A stretch of 33,711 bases of DNA from Methyloversatilis sp. (GCA_016791045.1 JAEUNO010000002.1:1-33711), one strand, 5' to 3'; positions 1 through 8,564 are shown, numbered from the stretch's first letter. The notes: generated by a model not told the origin, from the sequence alone. Translations and numbers: made by a program.

Positions 1-1
1 G

Positions 2-682
2 ATCGACCCGTCGGTGAACGTGTTCAAGGGCTACGACATGAAGAAGGGCGTGCCCATCCGCGACCCCGAGTACTCGACCCGCATGGACCACCTGGCCAAG
101 GGCATCTGCCCGTCCGCCATGGGCTATCACAACCAGGGCCACGACTCGATCGACAAGAAGCGCGAACTGGTCATGCTCGGCACCAACATGATCTGCATGG
201 ACTGGGAGCCGTTCATGCTGCCCTACCGCGCAGGCCAGTTCTTCGTCGGTGCCACGCTGAACATGTACGCCACGCCGGGCAACAACAACAACATGGGTCA
301 GGTGAAGGCCTACGACGTGAAGACGTCGAAGTTCAAGTGGGTCAAGGACGAGAAGTTCTCGGTCTGGGGCGGCACGACCAGCACCGCGGGCGATCTCGTC
401 TTCTACGGCACGCTTGACGGTCTGATCAAGGCGGTCGATGCCGACAACGGCAAGACGCTGTGGGAATTCAAGCTCCCGTCCGGCGTCATCGGCCACCCGG
501 TCACCTACGAGCACAAGGGCAAGCAGTACGTCGCCATCTACTACGGCGTCGGCGGCTGGCCCGGTGTCGGCCTCGTGTTTGACCTGACCGACCCGACCGC
601 AGGTCTTGGTGCAGTGGGCGCCTTCAAGGAGCTCCAGCAATACACCAAGATGGGCGGCGGCGTGATGGTGTTCTCGCTCTAA
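2..682 (+). CDS. mxaF: Methanol dehydrogenase large subunit MxaF, 3' part
   Basis: This is the C-terminal 226 residues of the PQQ- and Ca-dependent methanol dehydrogenase catalytic subunit, a periplasmic enzyme oxidising methanol to formaldehyde and passing electrons to cytochrome cL. The gene enters from the left edge, so its start, signal peptide and most of the beta-propeller are outside the window. Visible are typical quinoprotein propeller segments such as [32 protein letters not shown] and [20 protein letters not shown], and the MxaF-like end [14 protein letters not shown] followed by [10 protein letters not shown]. The protein stops right there, without the roughly 19-residue tail I recall for Methylobacterium MxaF. 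The downstream mxaJ-G-I order, especially the small subunit gene mxaI, supports MxaF rather than XoxF. It is presumably the first and most strongly expressed gene of the operon. Confidence 0.95.
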   Translation: MDPSVNVFKGYDMKKGVPIRDPEYSTRMDHLAKGICPSAMGYHNQGHDSIDKKRELVMLGTNMICMDWEPFMLPYRAGQFFVGATLNMYATPGNNNNMGQVKAYDVKTSKFKWVKDEKFSVWGGTTSTAGDLVFYGTLDGLIKAVDADNGKTLWEFKLPSGVIGHPVTYEHKGKQYVAIYYGVGGWPGVGLVFDLTDPTAGLGAVGAFKELQQYTKMGGGVMVFSL

Positions 683-690
683 GACGTACC

Positions 691-720
691 GGGTGCGGCA
701 CCTCGGGTGCCGCACCCTTT
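691..720 (+). terminator. Hairpin between mxaF and mxaJ
   Basis: A perfect 12-bp stem, GGGTGCGGCACC (691-702) pairing with GGTGCCGCACCC (706-717), closes a 3-nt TCG loop and is followed by TTT. It lies nine bases after the mxaF stop. I infer an intrinsic attenuator or an mRNA 3'-end stabiliser that leaves mxaF mRNA more abundant than downstream transcripts. The T-run is short, so full termination is unlikely. Confidence 0.7.
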
Positions 721-737
721 CACGCAGGGATTCCATT

Positions 738-1577
738 ATGAAACATACACTTGTAGCAGCACTGCTGTGTGCGCTGGGCACCGGCGCACAGGCCGCCGGC
801 ACGCTCAAGGTGTGCGCGGCCGACAATGAAATGCCCTATGCCAACGAGCGGGGCGAGGGCTTCGAGGACCGCATCGCCGAAAAGCTGGCGGCGGCCATGG
901 ACATGAAGGTCGAGCGCGTCGGCTTCAGCGATCCGCGCTATGTGGTGCGCGACCTGCTCGACAAGGGCAAGTGCGACGTCATGCTCGGCGTCGATGCGGG
1001 CGACCCCCGCGTCGCCACGACGCGGGCCTACTACCGGTCGAGCTATGTATTCGTCACCCGCGCAGACTTCGGCCACGAGGTGACCGGCTGGGACAGCCCG
1101 GCGCTGAAGACCGCGCACATCGGCGTCATACCCGGCACACCGGCCGAAGTGATGCTGGTGCAGCTCGGCCGCTATGCCGACAGCTTCCGCTACATGATGT
1201 CGCTCGGCGGCAACAAGGCGCCGCGCAACCGCTACGTGCGCTACGACTCGGAAAAGCTGATCCGCGATCTGGGTGCGGGCGAGATCGACATTGCCGTGGC
1301 CTGGGCACCCTCAGTGGCGCGCTACATCAAGGGCTCGCCGGTCGCACTCAGGACGACGCCCGTACCGCCGCAGGCAAGCAAGTCCAACGGCGAGCCGGTG
1401 CATTTCCACTTCGACACATCGATCGCCGTCCGCAAGGACGATCGCGATCTGCTGGCCCGCATCGAAGCAGCGCTCGCCAGGACCCGTGACGACATAGAGG
1501 GCGTATTGCGCGCCGAAGGCATTCAGATTCTGCCGCCCAACCCGGTGGCCGAAGGAGACAAGGACAGCAAGGGATGA
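738..1577 (+). CDS. mxaJ: Methanol oxidation protein MxaJ
   Basis: This 279-residue periplasmic protein belongs to the solute-binding-protein family 3 fold and is encoded with methanol dehydrogenase, where MxaJ is needed for an active enzyme. The start at 738 gives a clear signal peptide (MKHTLVAALLCALGTGAQA) and is preceded by GCAGGGA. An upstream in-frame start would prepend an unlikely RRD-rich stretch. The mature protein begins GTLKVCAADNEMPYANERGEGFEDRIAEKLA, the usual opening of this family, and contains CDVMLGVDAGDPRVATTRAYYRSSYVFV. It ends four bases inside mxaG (ATGA overlap), which indicates translational coupling. Its exact biochemical role is unsettled; assembly or stabilisation of the MxaFI complex is the usual proposal. 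Confidence 0.93.
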   Translation: MKHTLVAALLCALGTGAQAAGTLKVCAADNEMPYANERGEGFEDRIAEKLAAAMDMKVERVGFSDPRYVVRDLLDKGKCDVMLGVDAGDPRVATTRAYYRSSYVFVTRADFGHEVTGWDSPALKTAHIGVIPGTPAEVMLVQLGRYADSFRYMMSLGGNKAPRNRYVRYDSEKLIRDLGAGEIDIAVAWAPSVARYIKGSPVALRTTPVPPQASKSNGEPVHFHFDTSIAVRKDDRDLLARIEAALARTRDDIEGVLRAEGIQILPPNPVAEGDKDSKG

Positions 1578-2053
1578 ACTTTCGGATCAACAGATTGGCG
1601 GCTGCCGCCCTGATCGGCGGACTGCTTGCCTCGGCGGTGGTGGCCGCAAACCCACCCCGCTTCTACAACATGATCGACGGCAGCGCGCTGGATTTCGCGG
1701 GCAAGCCGGAGAGCGAGGCGGTCAAGACATTCAAGGCCACCGGCATCAATCCCTACAACACGGATCCGGCCAAGGTCGCCGAGGGCGAATCGCTGTTCGC
1801 GACCGCCTGCTCCGGCTGTCATGGTCACCATGCCGAGGGCAAGCTCGGTCCCGGGCTGGCCGACGACTACTGGACCTATCCGGCCAATGCCACCGATGCC
1901 GGGCTGTTCTCCAGCCTGTTCGGCGGGCTGCAGGGAATGATGGGTCCGCAGAGCGGCCATCTGTCGCAGGACGAAATGCTGGTGATCATGAGCTGGATCC
2001 GTTCCGTCTACAAGGGCGATCCGGCCAAGGCGCTGTGGAAGCAGGCCAACTGA
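1574..2053 (+). CDS. mxaG: Cytochrome cL, electron acceptor of methanol dehydrogenase (MxaG)
   Basis: This 159-residue exported c-type cytochrome is the specific electron acceptor for methanol dehydrogenase. It has an N-terminal signal peptide (about residues 1-25, ending ASAVVA), the YNMIDGSALDFAGKPESEAVKTF region typical of cytochrome cL, a single heme attachment site CSGCH near residues 77-81, and a C-terminal helix LSQDEMLVIMSWIRSVYKGDP. The start overlaps the mxaJ stop by four bases. At 159 residues it is shorter than the Methylobacterium protein, mainly at the C-terminus. Candidate axial methionines lie in GMMGPQSGH; I cannot decide which serves as ligand. Confidence 0.93.
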   Translation: MNFRINRLAAAALIGGLLASAVVAANPPRFYNMIDGSALDFAGKPESEAVKTFKATGINPYNTDPAKVAEGESLFATACSGCHGHHAEGKLGPGLADDYWTYPANATDAGLFSSLFGGLQGMMGPQSGHLSQDEMLVIMSWIRSVYKGDPAKALWKQAN

Positions 2054-2129
2054 AGAAGCAGGGTTTTTGAGCCCGCTCCATGCGGGCCGTCTCGTGCAGC
2101 ACCCTCATCACAACCAAGGAGGAATGACA

Positions 2130-2411
2130 ATGAAGATCCGCATTGCAGCCCGCTTCGCCGCTACGTCGGCGCTCCTGCTGCTGGCCGGTGCCGCCCAGGC
2201 CTATGACGGCACGAAGTGCAAGGCGCCGGGCGACTGCTGGGAGCCCAAGCCGGGCTATCCGGCCAAGGCGGCCGGCTCGAAGTACGACCCCAAGCACGAT
2301 GCCAAGGAAATTTCGAAGCAAAGCGATTCGATCAAGCAGATGGAAGCGCGCAATGCCAAGCGCGTCGAGCAGCTCAACTCCTCAGGCAGCTTCAAGTACG
2401 ACGTGAATTGA
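2130..2411 (+). CDS. mxaI: Methanol dehydrogenase small subunit MxaI
   Basis: This 93-residue exported small subunit wraps around MxaF in the alpha2beta2 methanol dehydrogenase. After a signal peptide ending AGAAQA, the mature sequence starts YDGTKCKAPGDCWEPKPGYP and contains the hallmark KYDPKHDAKEISKQSDSIKQM, followed by a lysine/arginine-rich amphipathic helix and the end FKYDVN. The two cysteines (TKCK, GDCW) fit the family disulfide. There are two in-frame ATGs, at 2124 and 2130. The AAGGAGG at 2116-2122 is only one base from the first but seven from the second, which decides the start at 2130. This ribosome-binding site is the strongest in the cluster, as expected for an abundant subunit. 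Confidence 0.95.
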   Translation: MKIRIAARFAATSALLLLAGAAQAYDGTKCKAPGDCWEPKPGYPAKAAGSKYDPKHDAKEISKQSDSIKQMEARNAKRVEQLNSSGSFKYDVN

Positions 2412-2423
2412 TCGTCGTGTTCA

Positions 2424-2465
2424 CCCGGCCGGGCGCGATTCCCTTGTCGCCCGGTCGGGCCTTTT
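2424..2465 (+). terminator. Terminator/attenuator after mxaI
   Basis: CCCGGCCGGGCG (2424-2435) pairs with CGCCCGGTCGGG (2448-2459) with one G:U wobble across a 12-nt loop, followed by CCTTTT. This looks like a rho-independent terminator placed after the last structural gene, mxaI, and before the accessory genes. Because mxaR starts only about 50 bases later and no separate promoter is evident, I infer partial read-through. Confidence 0.8.
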
Positions 2466-2514
2466 GACGGCACGCGCCCGATGGCGCACCGACCACCCCG
2501 ATCTGGACTTCCGG

Positions 2515-3537
2515 ATGCACTCCGAACCTGTTGATCTGTCAGCATGGCGCACACGCGCCCTCGACTTCGAACGCCAGCTCAATGACGTGCTCGTCGGCAT
2601 GCCGCGCACCGTGCGGCTGATGACCGTCGCCGTCTTTGCCCGTGGCCACGTGCTGCTCGAAGGCGATGTCGGCGTCGGCAAGACGACGCTGCTGAAGGCC
2701 GTCGCGCGCGGCATCGGCGGCGCCTATCAGCGCATCGAAGGCACGGTGGACCTGATGCCGGGCGACCTCGTCTATCACACCTATGTCGGCGACGACGGTC
2801 GTCCGCGCGTCGAACCCGGCCCGCTGATCGCGCAGGGCAGCGAACTGTCGGTATTTTTCTTCAACGAGATCAACCGCGCCCGGCCGCAGGTTCACGCACT
2901 GCTGCTGCGCCTGATGGCCGAGCGCACGGTGAGCGCGTTCAACCGCGAATACCGGCTGCCGTGGATGCAGGTGTTCGCCGACCGCAATCGTGTCGAACGG
3001 GAGGAAACCTTCGAACTGCCGTCGGCTGCACGTGACCGCTTCCTGATGGAAATCAGCGTCGAAACGCCGGACGCACGCGACCAGCTGCGCGGCCTGATGT
3101 TCGATACCCGCTTCCACGACGCCGATGCGCTGATCGAGAAGGTCACCCCCGCCACGCTCGACCACACCCGTCTGAACGATGTCGCCGCCGCCATCCAGGA
3201 CACCGTGCAATCGAGCGAGGTGCTGGACAATTACGGGGTCGACCTCTGGCTCGCCACGCGCCGCCCGGCGCAGTACGGCGTGCGCCTGTCCGACGTCGAC
3301 ATCGACGAATTCATCCAGTCGGGCGCCAGTCCGCGCGGCGTGGCCATGCTGGTGCGTGCCGCCCGCGTGCAGGCCTGGCTGGAAGGTCGCGACCGGCTGG
3401 TGCCGGAGGACCTGCACGAGGTGTTCTTCGAAGCCATTGCGCATCGTCTCTGCCTGAGCCCGATATACGAAAACCAGCGCCCGCTGTACGCGCGGCCGTT
3501 CGTCGCCGAAGTGCTGCGCCAGATCGCGTCGCCATGA
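2515..3537 (+). CDS. mxaR: MoxR-type AAA+ ATPase MxaR
   Basis: This 340-residue cytoplasmic MoxR-family AAA+ ATPase is thought to act with the von Willebrand proteins MxaS, MxaC and MxaL in inserting calcium or otherwise maturing methanol dehydrogenase. Walker A is GDVGVGKTT. The Walker B region reads FFFNEINRARPQVHALLLRLM, with Asn where most AAA+ proteins have Asp before the catalytic Glu. Sensor and arginine-finger regions follow (ADRNRVEREETFELPSAARDRF). The open frame extends back to a TTG at 2464 inside the preceding terminator hairpin. I prefer ATG 2515 (MHSEPVDLSAW), which gives the usual length, although no strong ribosome-binding site precedes it. It overlaps mxaS by four bases. Confidence 0.92.
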   Translation: MHSEPVDLSAWRTRALDFERQLNDVLVGMPRTVRLMTVAVFARGHVLLEGDVGVGKTTLLKAVARGIGGAYQRIEGTVDLMPGDLVYHTYVGDDGRPRVEPGPLIAQGSELSVFFFNEINRARPQVHALLLRLMAERTVSAFNREYRLPWMQVFADRNRVEREETFELPSAARDRFLMEISVETPDARDQLRGLMFDTRFHDADALIEKVTPATLDHTRLNDVAAAIQDTVQSSEVLDNYGVDLWLATRRPAQYGVRLSDVDIDEFIQSGASPRGVAMLVRAARVQAWLEGRDRLVPEDLHEVFFEAIAHRLCLSPIYENQRPLYARPFVAEVLRQIASP

Positions 3538-4382
3538 GTGCTGCGCAGTCGCTTGCCTACCCCCTGCGCTGGCGCAGTCGGGCCGTCACCCCGGGTGCGC
3601 ATCGCGGCACGCTGTCCGGGCCGGGTCACGACTTCGAACGCAGCGTGCCGCTGGCCGGTAACCGCGACGCCCGCAGGCTGGATCTGCGCGCCTCGCTGCG
3701 CGATCCGTCGGAACGTGTCTGGGTGCGGCTGTTCCGGCAGCAGGCGACCGTGCCGGTTGTGGTGCTCGCCGACGTATCGCGCTCGATGGACTACCGCGGC
3801 GTGACGCACCGGCGCGCGCTGATGGCGTCGCTCGCCGAAGCGCTGGCGGAGGCGGCGTGGCGCATCGGCGATCCGTTCTCGCTGATCGCCTGCGATGAAG
3901 CACCGCGCCGCGAGCTCGCGCTGCCGCCGTGCCGCAGTTCGTCCGGCGCGCGGGCCGCCATTGCGCGTCTGCGTATCTTCGAACCGCAGGGCCGCAGCAA
4001 CGCCGGCCTGCTGAAGGCCGCCGCACTGCTGCCGCAGCGACGTTCGCTGGTGTTCCTCCTGACCGATGCACACATGCCGCTCGACCGTCTGGCCAAGGTG
4101 CTCGGCAGTCTGTGCCGGCACGACGTGGTGCCGGTCCTGCTGGGCGACAGCCGCGAGCGCCATGCCAGCGCGCGCTGGGGCATCGCCCGGCTGCAGGACA
4201 TGGAAAGCGGCGCCGAGCGACTGCTGCTGCTGCGGCCCGCACTGGCGCGTGCCTTCGACGACGCCGACGACGCACGCCGACACGCGCTACGGCGCACCTG
4301 CATGAAGCATGGCCGCCCGCCCCTGTTCGTCGACGACCGCATCGACGCCACATTGTTCAACCGCTACTTCTTCCACACATGA
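3534..4382 (+). CDS. mxaS: DUF58 protein MxaS
   Basis: This 282-residue DUF58 protein has a von Willebrand A-like fold. Its MIDAS-type motif is DVSRS in VVVLADVSRSMDY, and the central DUF58 region (SGPGHDFERSVPLAGNRDARRLDLRAS) precedes it. The family partners MoxR ATPases, here the preceding mxaR, and the mxa genes S, A, C, K and L are required for calcium insertion into methanol dehydrogenase in Methylobacterium. There is no signal peptide or clear membrane segment, so a cytoplasmic location is expected. The start overlaps the mxaR stop (ATGA) and the stop overlaps the mxaA start, so translation is coupled on both sides. Confidence 0.9.
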   Translation: MSAAQSLAYPLRWRSRAVTPGAHRGTLSGPGHDFERSVPLAGNRDARRLDLRASLRDPSERVWVRLFRQQATVPVVVLADVSRSMDYRGVTHRRALMASLAEALAEAAWRIGDPFSLIACDEAPRRELALPPCRSSSGARAAIARLRIFEPQGRSNAGLLKAAALLPQRRSLVFLLTDAHMPLDRLAKVLGSLCRHDVVPVLLGDSRERHASARWGIARLQDMESGAERLLLLRPALARAFDDADDARRHALRRTCMKHGRPPLFVDDRIDATLFNRYFFHT

Positions 4383-5425
4383 ACGCTCACCGGTATGCGC
4401 CGCGGGCACATGGCGTGGCTCACGGACTGGCACGCACGCTGTTGGCACTGCTTGCAGCGTGCGCTTTTTCCGTACCGGGCAGCGCTGCACAAGGCGATGG
4501 CGACAATGCGGGCGCCGGTGCCGAGGGCGTGCGCCTGCACGACATCGCGTGGCCGCGCAGCTTCGGCTACCGCATCGGCGACACGCTGCCGATCCGCGTC
4601 ACCCTCGAGATCGACGACGGCTGGGTGCCGGACCGGGACGGGCTGCCCGAAGTCGGTCAGGGCGATCGCCAGTTCGAACTGCGCCGCCTCGACGTCGCCG
4701 ATGCCCGCCAGCGCTGCGCGCGCTGTCGCACCTACACGCTCGAATGGCAGCTGATGAAAAGCGTGCGCGCACCACAGACGCTGCAACGGGCGCCGACCAC
4801 CCTGCGCTTTCGCAAGGACAACCAGGTTCAGGCCGTCACGGTGCCGGCGTTCGCGATCAACGCAGCCCCCCTGCTGAACTGGCAGGCCAGGAAGGACTGG
4901 ATCAACAGCGTGCATCCGGGCTATCGCGCACAGAATTTCGACGTCAACGCACCCCTGCTGCGCGCCGCCGGCTGGACACTGACCGCCGCTGCCCTGCTGC
5001 TGGCCGGCCTGTGGGCGGCCGGGCGTCTTGGCGGTCAGCGCGCACGACCGTTCGCCCGTGCCTGGCGCGAAGTACGCGCACTGCGGCGCGCACACGGCAG
5101 ACAGGCCGACAGCGACGCCCTGGCCCTCGCCTTCCGGGCGCTGCATCGGGGCTGCAACGAAACGGTCGGCCGCACCGTGTTCGCGGTCGGACTGCCGGAT
5201 TTCCTGCGCGATGCGCCCGAATTCGGCGACCTCGCCGACGAGCTGGCGGCTGCATTCGCCGCCTCGCGCAGCATGTTCTACGGCCTGCCACCGAATGCCC
5301 GCTTCGCGCGCATCGATGACCTGTACCGCTTGCTGGGCGCACTGCGGGATTGCGAACGCCTGCATGCACGGCGCACACCGACGTCCGGGAACGCGCCTGC
5401 CCCGGCAACGGCGGCTGTCCACTGA
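4379..5425 (+). CDS. mxaA: Methanol oxidation accessory protein MxaA
   Basis: This 348-residue envelope protein is assigned by position between mxaS and mxaC and by general architecture. The N-terminus carries a signal sequence (LARTLLALLAACAFSVPGSAAQ). A periplasmic domain of about 150 residues follows (RSFGYRIGDTLPIRVTLEIDDGW; two close Cys pairs in RCARCR). A transmembrane helix lies near residues 195-215 (LTAAALLLAGLWAAGRLG), then a cytoplasmic helical domain. MxaA is one of the proteins implicated in calcium insertion into methanol dehydrogenase. The long frame extends upstream into mxaS, but ATG 4379 overlapping the mxaS stop is the logical start. Confidence 0.88.
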   Translation: MNAHRYAPRAHGVAHGLARTLLALLAACAFSVPGSAAQGDGDNAGAGAEGVRLHDIAWPRSFGYRIGDTLPIRVTLEIDDGWVPDRDGLPEVGQGDRQFELRRLDVADARQRCARCRTYTLEWQLMKSVRAPQTLQRAPTTLRFRKDNQVQAVTVPAFAINAAPLLNWQARKDWINSVHPGYRAQNFDVNAPLLRAAGWTLTAAALLLAGLWAAGRLGGQRARPFARAWREVRALRRAHGRQADSDALALAFRALHRGCNETVGRTVFAVGLPDFLRDAPEFGDLADELAAAFAASRSMFYGLPPNARFARIDDLYRLLGALRDCERLHARRTPTSGNAPAPATAAVH

Positions 5426-5436
5426 GGCACGGACAC

Positions 5437-6417
5437 ATGTGGTCGATCGATCATCCTGAAGCGCTGTGGGCGCTGGCGCTCGCAGTATTGCCGCTGTTCT
5501 GGCATGGCCAGCGCACGCTGGCGCACGGCTGGCTGCCCGGTGTGCCACCCGATGCGGCATCGCGCACCCTTGCGCTGGTGCTGCGCCTGACCGGTGCGCT
5601 GACGGTGGCTGCCGCCGTCTGTGCGCTGGCCGGCCTGCATCGTCAGGGCAGCGCCGTCGAACGCGTGGGCACCGGCGCGCACATCGTCATCACGCTTGAT
5701 CGCAGCGCGAGCATGAGCGACGGCTTTGCCGGCCGCGGCGCGCAGCAGGGCGACGAGCCCAAGGGTCGGGCCGCCGCCCGCCTGCTCGAAGATTTTGTCG
5801 CCGAACGGCCGCGCGACCTGTTCGGCATGGTGTCGTTCAGCACGGCTCCGGTGCACGGGCTCACGCTGACCGGCGACCAGGACGCGGTGCGCGCCGCCGT
5901 GCGCGCGTCCGCCGCCCCGGGGGTCGGTCTGACCAATATCGCCGCCGGGCTGACCATGGCGCTGGAGCAGTTTCGCGACAAACCCCTTACCGGCTCGCGC
6001 GTCGTGCTGCTGGTGTCCGATGGGGCCGCACAGATCGATGCGCGCGCGCAGAACCAGATCCGCCGCCTGTTCGCGGAGAACCGCAGCGCGCTGTACTGGA
6101 TCTTCCTGCGCACCGCCGGCGGCCGCGGGCCCTCCGACCCGCCCGATCCGGAAAAGGGATTCGATCCGGCGCCGGAATACTTCCTGAACGAGTATTTCCG
6201 AGACCTCGGCGTGTCCTACCGGCTGTATGAAGCCGACACGCCCGACGCGCTGGCGCGCGCCATCGCCGATGTGAGCCGGCTGCAGAACCAGCCCTTGCGC
6301 TACTTCGAAACACCGCCGCGCGAGGATCTCGCCGGCCTCTGTCTGGCCATTGCGCTGGCCGGCAGCCTGCTGCTGCTGTTCGCGCGCTCACTCGAGGTTT
6401 CCGCATGGTCCCGCTGA
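5437..6417 (+). CDS. mxaC: Membrane-anchored von Willebrand A protein MxaC
   Basis: This 326-residue protein is a membrane-anchored von Willebrand A protein of the methanol dehydrogenase maturation set. Two N-terminal hydrophobic segments (ALWALALAVLPLFW; a longer one around VLRLTGALTVAAAVCALAG) precede the VWA domain. That domain has the MIDAS motif DRSAS (VITLDRSASMSDG) and the later LVSDGAAQ. A C-terminal membrane helix, CLAIALAGSLLLLFA, closes the protein, matching the BatA-like layout of this family. The start at 5437 (MWSIDHPEALWALAL) is chosen because the upstream in-frame extension overlaps mxaA and lacks membrane character. The 3' end overlaps mxaK by 13 bases. Confidence 0.9.
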   Translation: MWSIDHPEALWALALAVLPLFWHGQRTLAHGWLPGVPPDAASRTLALVLRLTGALTVAAAVCALAGLHRQGSAVERVGTGAHIVITLDRSASMSDGFAGRGAQQGDEPKGRAAARLLEDFVAERPRDLFGMVSFSTAPVHGLTLTGDQDAVRAAVRASAAPGVGLTNIAAGLTMALEQFRDKPLTGSRVVLLVSDGAAQIDARAQNQIRRLFAENRSALYWIFLRTAGGRGPSDPPDPEKGFDPAPEYFLNEYFRDLGVSYRLYEADTPDALARAIADVSRLQNQPLRYFETPPREDLAGLCLAIALAGSLLLLFARSLEVSAWSR

Positions 6418-6983
6418 ATCGTCTGGCACGGCGCCAACTGGCGCCTGCGCTCTACCTGCTCACTCTCGGCGCACTGGCACTTGCGGCCCACGCCGGGTGG
6501 CAGGCGTGGTGCGCACAGGATGCCAACCGCCAGATGCGCGACGGGGTGGCGGATGCCGGCGCGCCACCGATGGTGCAGTTCGCACGGGGCACCGCGCTGG
6601 CGCGCACCAACGACAACGACGCCGCGCTGGCCGCGTACAGCGACGCGGAAACACGCGGTGACGATGCGCTGGGGCACGCCGCCCGCTTCAACGCGGCCAA
6701 CCTGTACCTGCGCCGGGCGATCGAGGTCGCCACCCGGGAAGGGTCGGCCGCGCGCGCCATCACGCTGATCGAACTGGCCAAGACCGGCTACCGGCGCGTG
6801 CTGCGCGATCGGCCCGACGAGTGGGGCGCACGCTACAACTTCGAACTGGCGCAGGTGCTGGTACCCGACTACGAAGTGCGCAACTGGCGGAAAGAAGGCA
6901 AGGAAACCCGCGTCGATGACGATGCACTGCCGGACAAGTCGGCCTGGACCGAAATGGTCGGCGCCCCGCGAGGCATGCACTGA
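6405..6983 (+). CDS. mxaK: Methanol oxidation accessory protein MxaK
   Basis: This 192-residue protein has one N-terminal transmembrane helix (LAPALYLLTLGALALAAHAGW) followed by a TPR-like helical region (MVQFARGTALARTNDNDAALAAYSDAE, then HAARFNAANLYLRRAI). Position between two VWA genes and this architecture identify MxaK, one of the genes needed for calcium insertion into methanol dehydrogenase. The helical repeats would sit on the periplasmic side and may scaffold the VWA proteins; that role is inferred. The gene starts inside the end of mxaC and shares one base with the mxaL start (TGATG). Confidence 0.85.
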   Translation: MVPLNRLARRQLAPALYLLTLGALALAAHAGWQAWCAQDANRQMRDGVADAGAPPMVQFARGTALARTNDNDAALAAYSDAETRGDDALGHAARFNAANLYLRRAIEVATREGSAARAITLIELAKTGYRRVLRDRPDEWGARYNFELAQVLVPDYEVRNWRKEGKETRVDDDALPDKSAWTEMVGAPRGMH

Positions 6984-8017
6984 TGTCGGCATCAACGCCG
7001 CTCGCGCCCCGCTTCGCCGGCGTGCGCACCCCGCGCTTCTGGCTGCTGTCCGCGGCCGCACTGTGCTTTGCCGTCGGCATCGCCGACCCGGCGCTGAACA
7101 TCGAGCGCACGGTCGGCACTTACCAGATGGTGTTCGACATTACGCAGAGCATGAACACGCAGGACATGGGCAGCAGCGACGCGCGCGTCAGCCGGCTCGA
7201 TTTCGCCCGGACGCTCGCCGTCGGCACGCTCGACCGCCTGCCCTGCGGCGCCCACGTCGGCGTGTCGGTGTTCGTCGAGCGCAAGACACAGCCGCTGCTG
7301 ATGCCGATCGAGGTGTGTGCGCATCGCGCCGCGCTCAAAGACGCCATTTCGCATATCGACTGGCGCATGGCGTGGGCTGCCGACAGCCATCTGTACTACG
7401 GCACGTACTCGGCGCTGAACGACATCCGCACGCTGGCGCCGGGGGCGGCGCTGGCGTTCTTCACCGACGGCCACCAGGCACCGGCGCTGCACACCGGCCG
7501 CACGCCGGCGTGGGACGGCACGCCCGGAGACATTCCCGGCGTGCTGATCGGACTCGGCGGCAGCACGCCCGAACCGGTCCCCAAACTGGGCGAAAAGGGC
7601 CGCATCGACGGCTACTGGACAGCGGAGGACACCGCGGGTTTTGCCAGCGCCGGCGCGCCCACGCTGTCGGTGGCCGACATGGAGCGCCTGGGCGGCGATC
7701 TGCGCAACGCACCCCAGCGCGCCGCCGGATCGGACGCAGACCACCTGTCTCGCCGGCGCGACGACGTGCTGGACGACCTGGCCAGGCTGACCGGGCTGGG
7801 CACGGCCGTCGCCCGTTCGCCGGAACAGATTGCCGCGCTGCTGCGCGCACTGCCAGGGGGCCGACTGACCAACACCCGATTTTCGCTGCGTGTGCCGCTG
7901 ACGCTGGCCGGCCTGAGTGCCCTGCTGGCGAGCTTCGCACCACGTCCGGCGCGCCGGACCCCGCGGTGGCGCCTGACCGCTCGTCTGCCCCTTCCATTCC
8001 ACTTCAGGAGCTCCTGA
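6983..8017 (+). CDS. mxaL: von Willebrand A protein MxaL
   Basis: This 344-residue VWA-domain protein is the second BatA/BatB-like partner in the cluster. A hydrophobic N-terminal segment (FWLLSAAALCFAVGIADPAL) precedes a VWA domain whose MIDAS motif reads DITQS (VFDITQSMNTQDMG), with Thr in place of the central Ser. A C-terminal hydrophobic stretch (LTLAGLSALLASFA) may anchor it. It overlaps mxaK by one base and ends one base before mxaD, so it lies within one tightly packed transcript. Its role in calcium insertion into methanol dehydrogenase is known for the family, not shown by this sequence. Confidence 0.88.
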   Translation: MSASTPLAPRFAGVRTPRFWLLSAAALCFAVGIADPALNIERTVGTYQMVFDITQSMNTQDMGSSDARVSRLDFARTLAVGTLDRLPCGAHVGVSVFVERKTQPLLMPIEVCAHRAALKDAISHIDWRMAWAADSHLYYGTYSALNDIRTLAPGAALAFFTDGHQAPALHTGRTPAWDGTPGDIPGVLIGLGGSTPEPVPKLGEKGRIDGYWTAEDTAGFASAGAPTLSVADMERLGGDLRNAPQRAAGSDADHLSRRRDDVLDDLARLTGLGTAVARSPEQIAALLRALPGGRLTNTRFSLRVPLTLAGLSALLASFAPRPARRTPRWRLTARLPLPFHFRSS

Positions 8018-8018
8018 C

Positions 8019-8564
8019 ATGCAGTTCCCGCCCCCCGTCCGCCTCCTGTCCGCCGCGGTGCTCGCGCTGACCGCACTCGCCGCCCACGGGCACGGACCGA
8101 CACCGCAGAAAATCGACGAATCCGTCACCATCGCCGCCCCGCCCGCAGCGGTCTGGGCGGTGGTCGGCAACTTCGCTGACCTGGCCGGCTGGAATCCGGC
8201 AGTCATGGCCTCGTCGGCCGATCGCGGCAACGAAGCGGGTTCGACACGCACGCTGACCTTGCCTGCCGGACAGGTAACCGAACAACTTGACGACTACGAC
8301 GCGGCGGCGATGAGCATGAGCTATCGATCCGGCACCACCGATCCGAAGGTGTTGCCGGCCAGTTCCTATTCCGGCCGGCTGACGGTCAAGCCCGATGGCG
8401 GCGGCAGCAAGCTGGGCTGGCAGGTGCGCGGCTATCGCGCCGACACGGGCAACGATCCGGCCGCCGGCATGGACGATGAAAGCGCCGTGAAGGCCTTGCG
8501 CGCGCTGATGCGACCGGGGCTGGACGCCGTGCGGGCGCGCATCGAATCCGGCGGATCGCGCTGA
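8019..8564 (+). CDS. mxaD: MxaD, SRPBCC-fold protein of methanol oxidation
   Basis: This 181-residue exported SRPBCC/START-like protein has a signal peptide ending LTALAAHG and the fold signature IDESVTIAAPPAAVWAVVGNFADLAGWNP. In Methylobacterium, MxaD helps electron transfer between methanol dehydrogenase and cytochrome cL. An AGGAG sits a suitable distance before ATG 8019, itself one base after the mxaL stop. The downstream gene starts directly after the mxaD stop. Assignment is by fold and operon position. Confidence 0.88.
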   Translation: MQFPPPVRLLSAAVLALTALAAHGHGPTPQKIDESVTIAAPPAAVWAVVGNFADLAGWNPAVMASSADRGNEAGSTRTLTLPAGQVTEQLDDYDAAAMSMSYRSGTTDPKVLPASSYSGRLTVKPDGGGSKLGWQVRGYRADTGNDPAAGMDDESAVKALRALMRPGLDAVRARIESGGSR

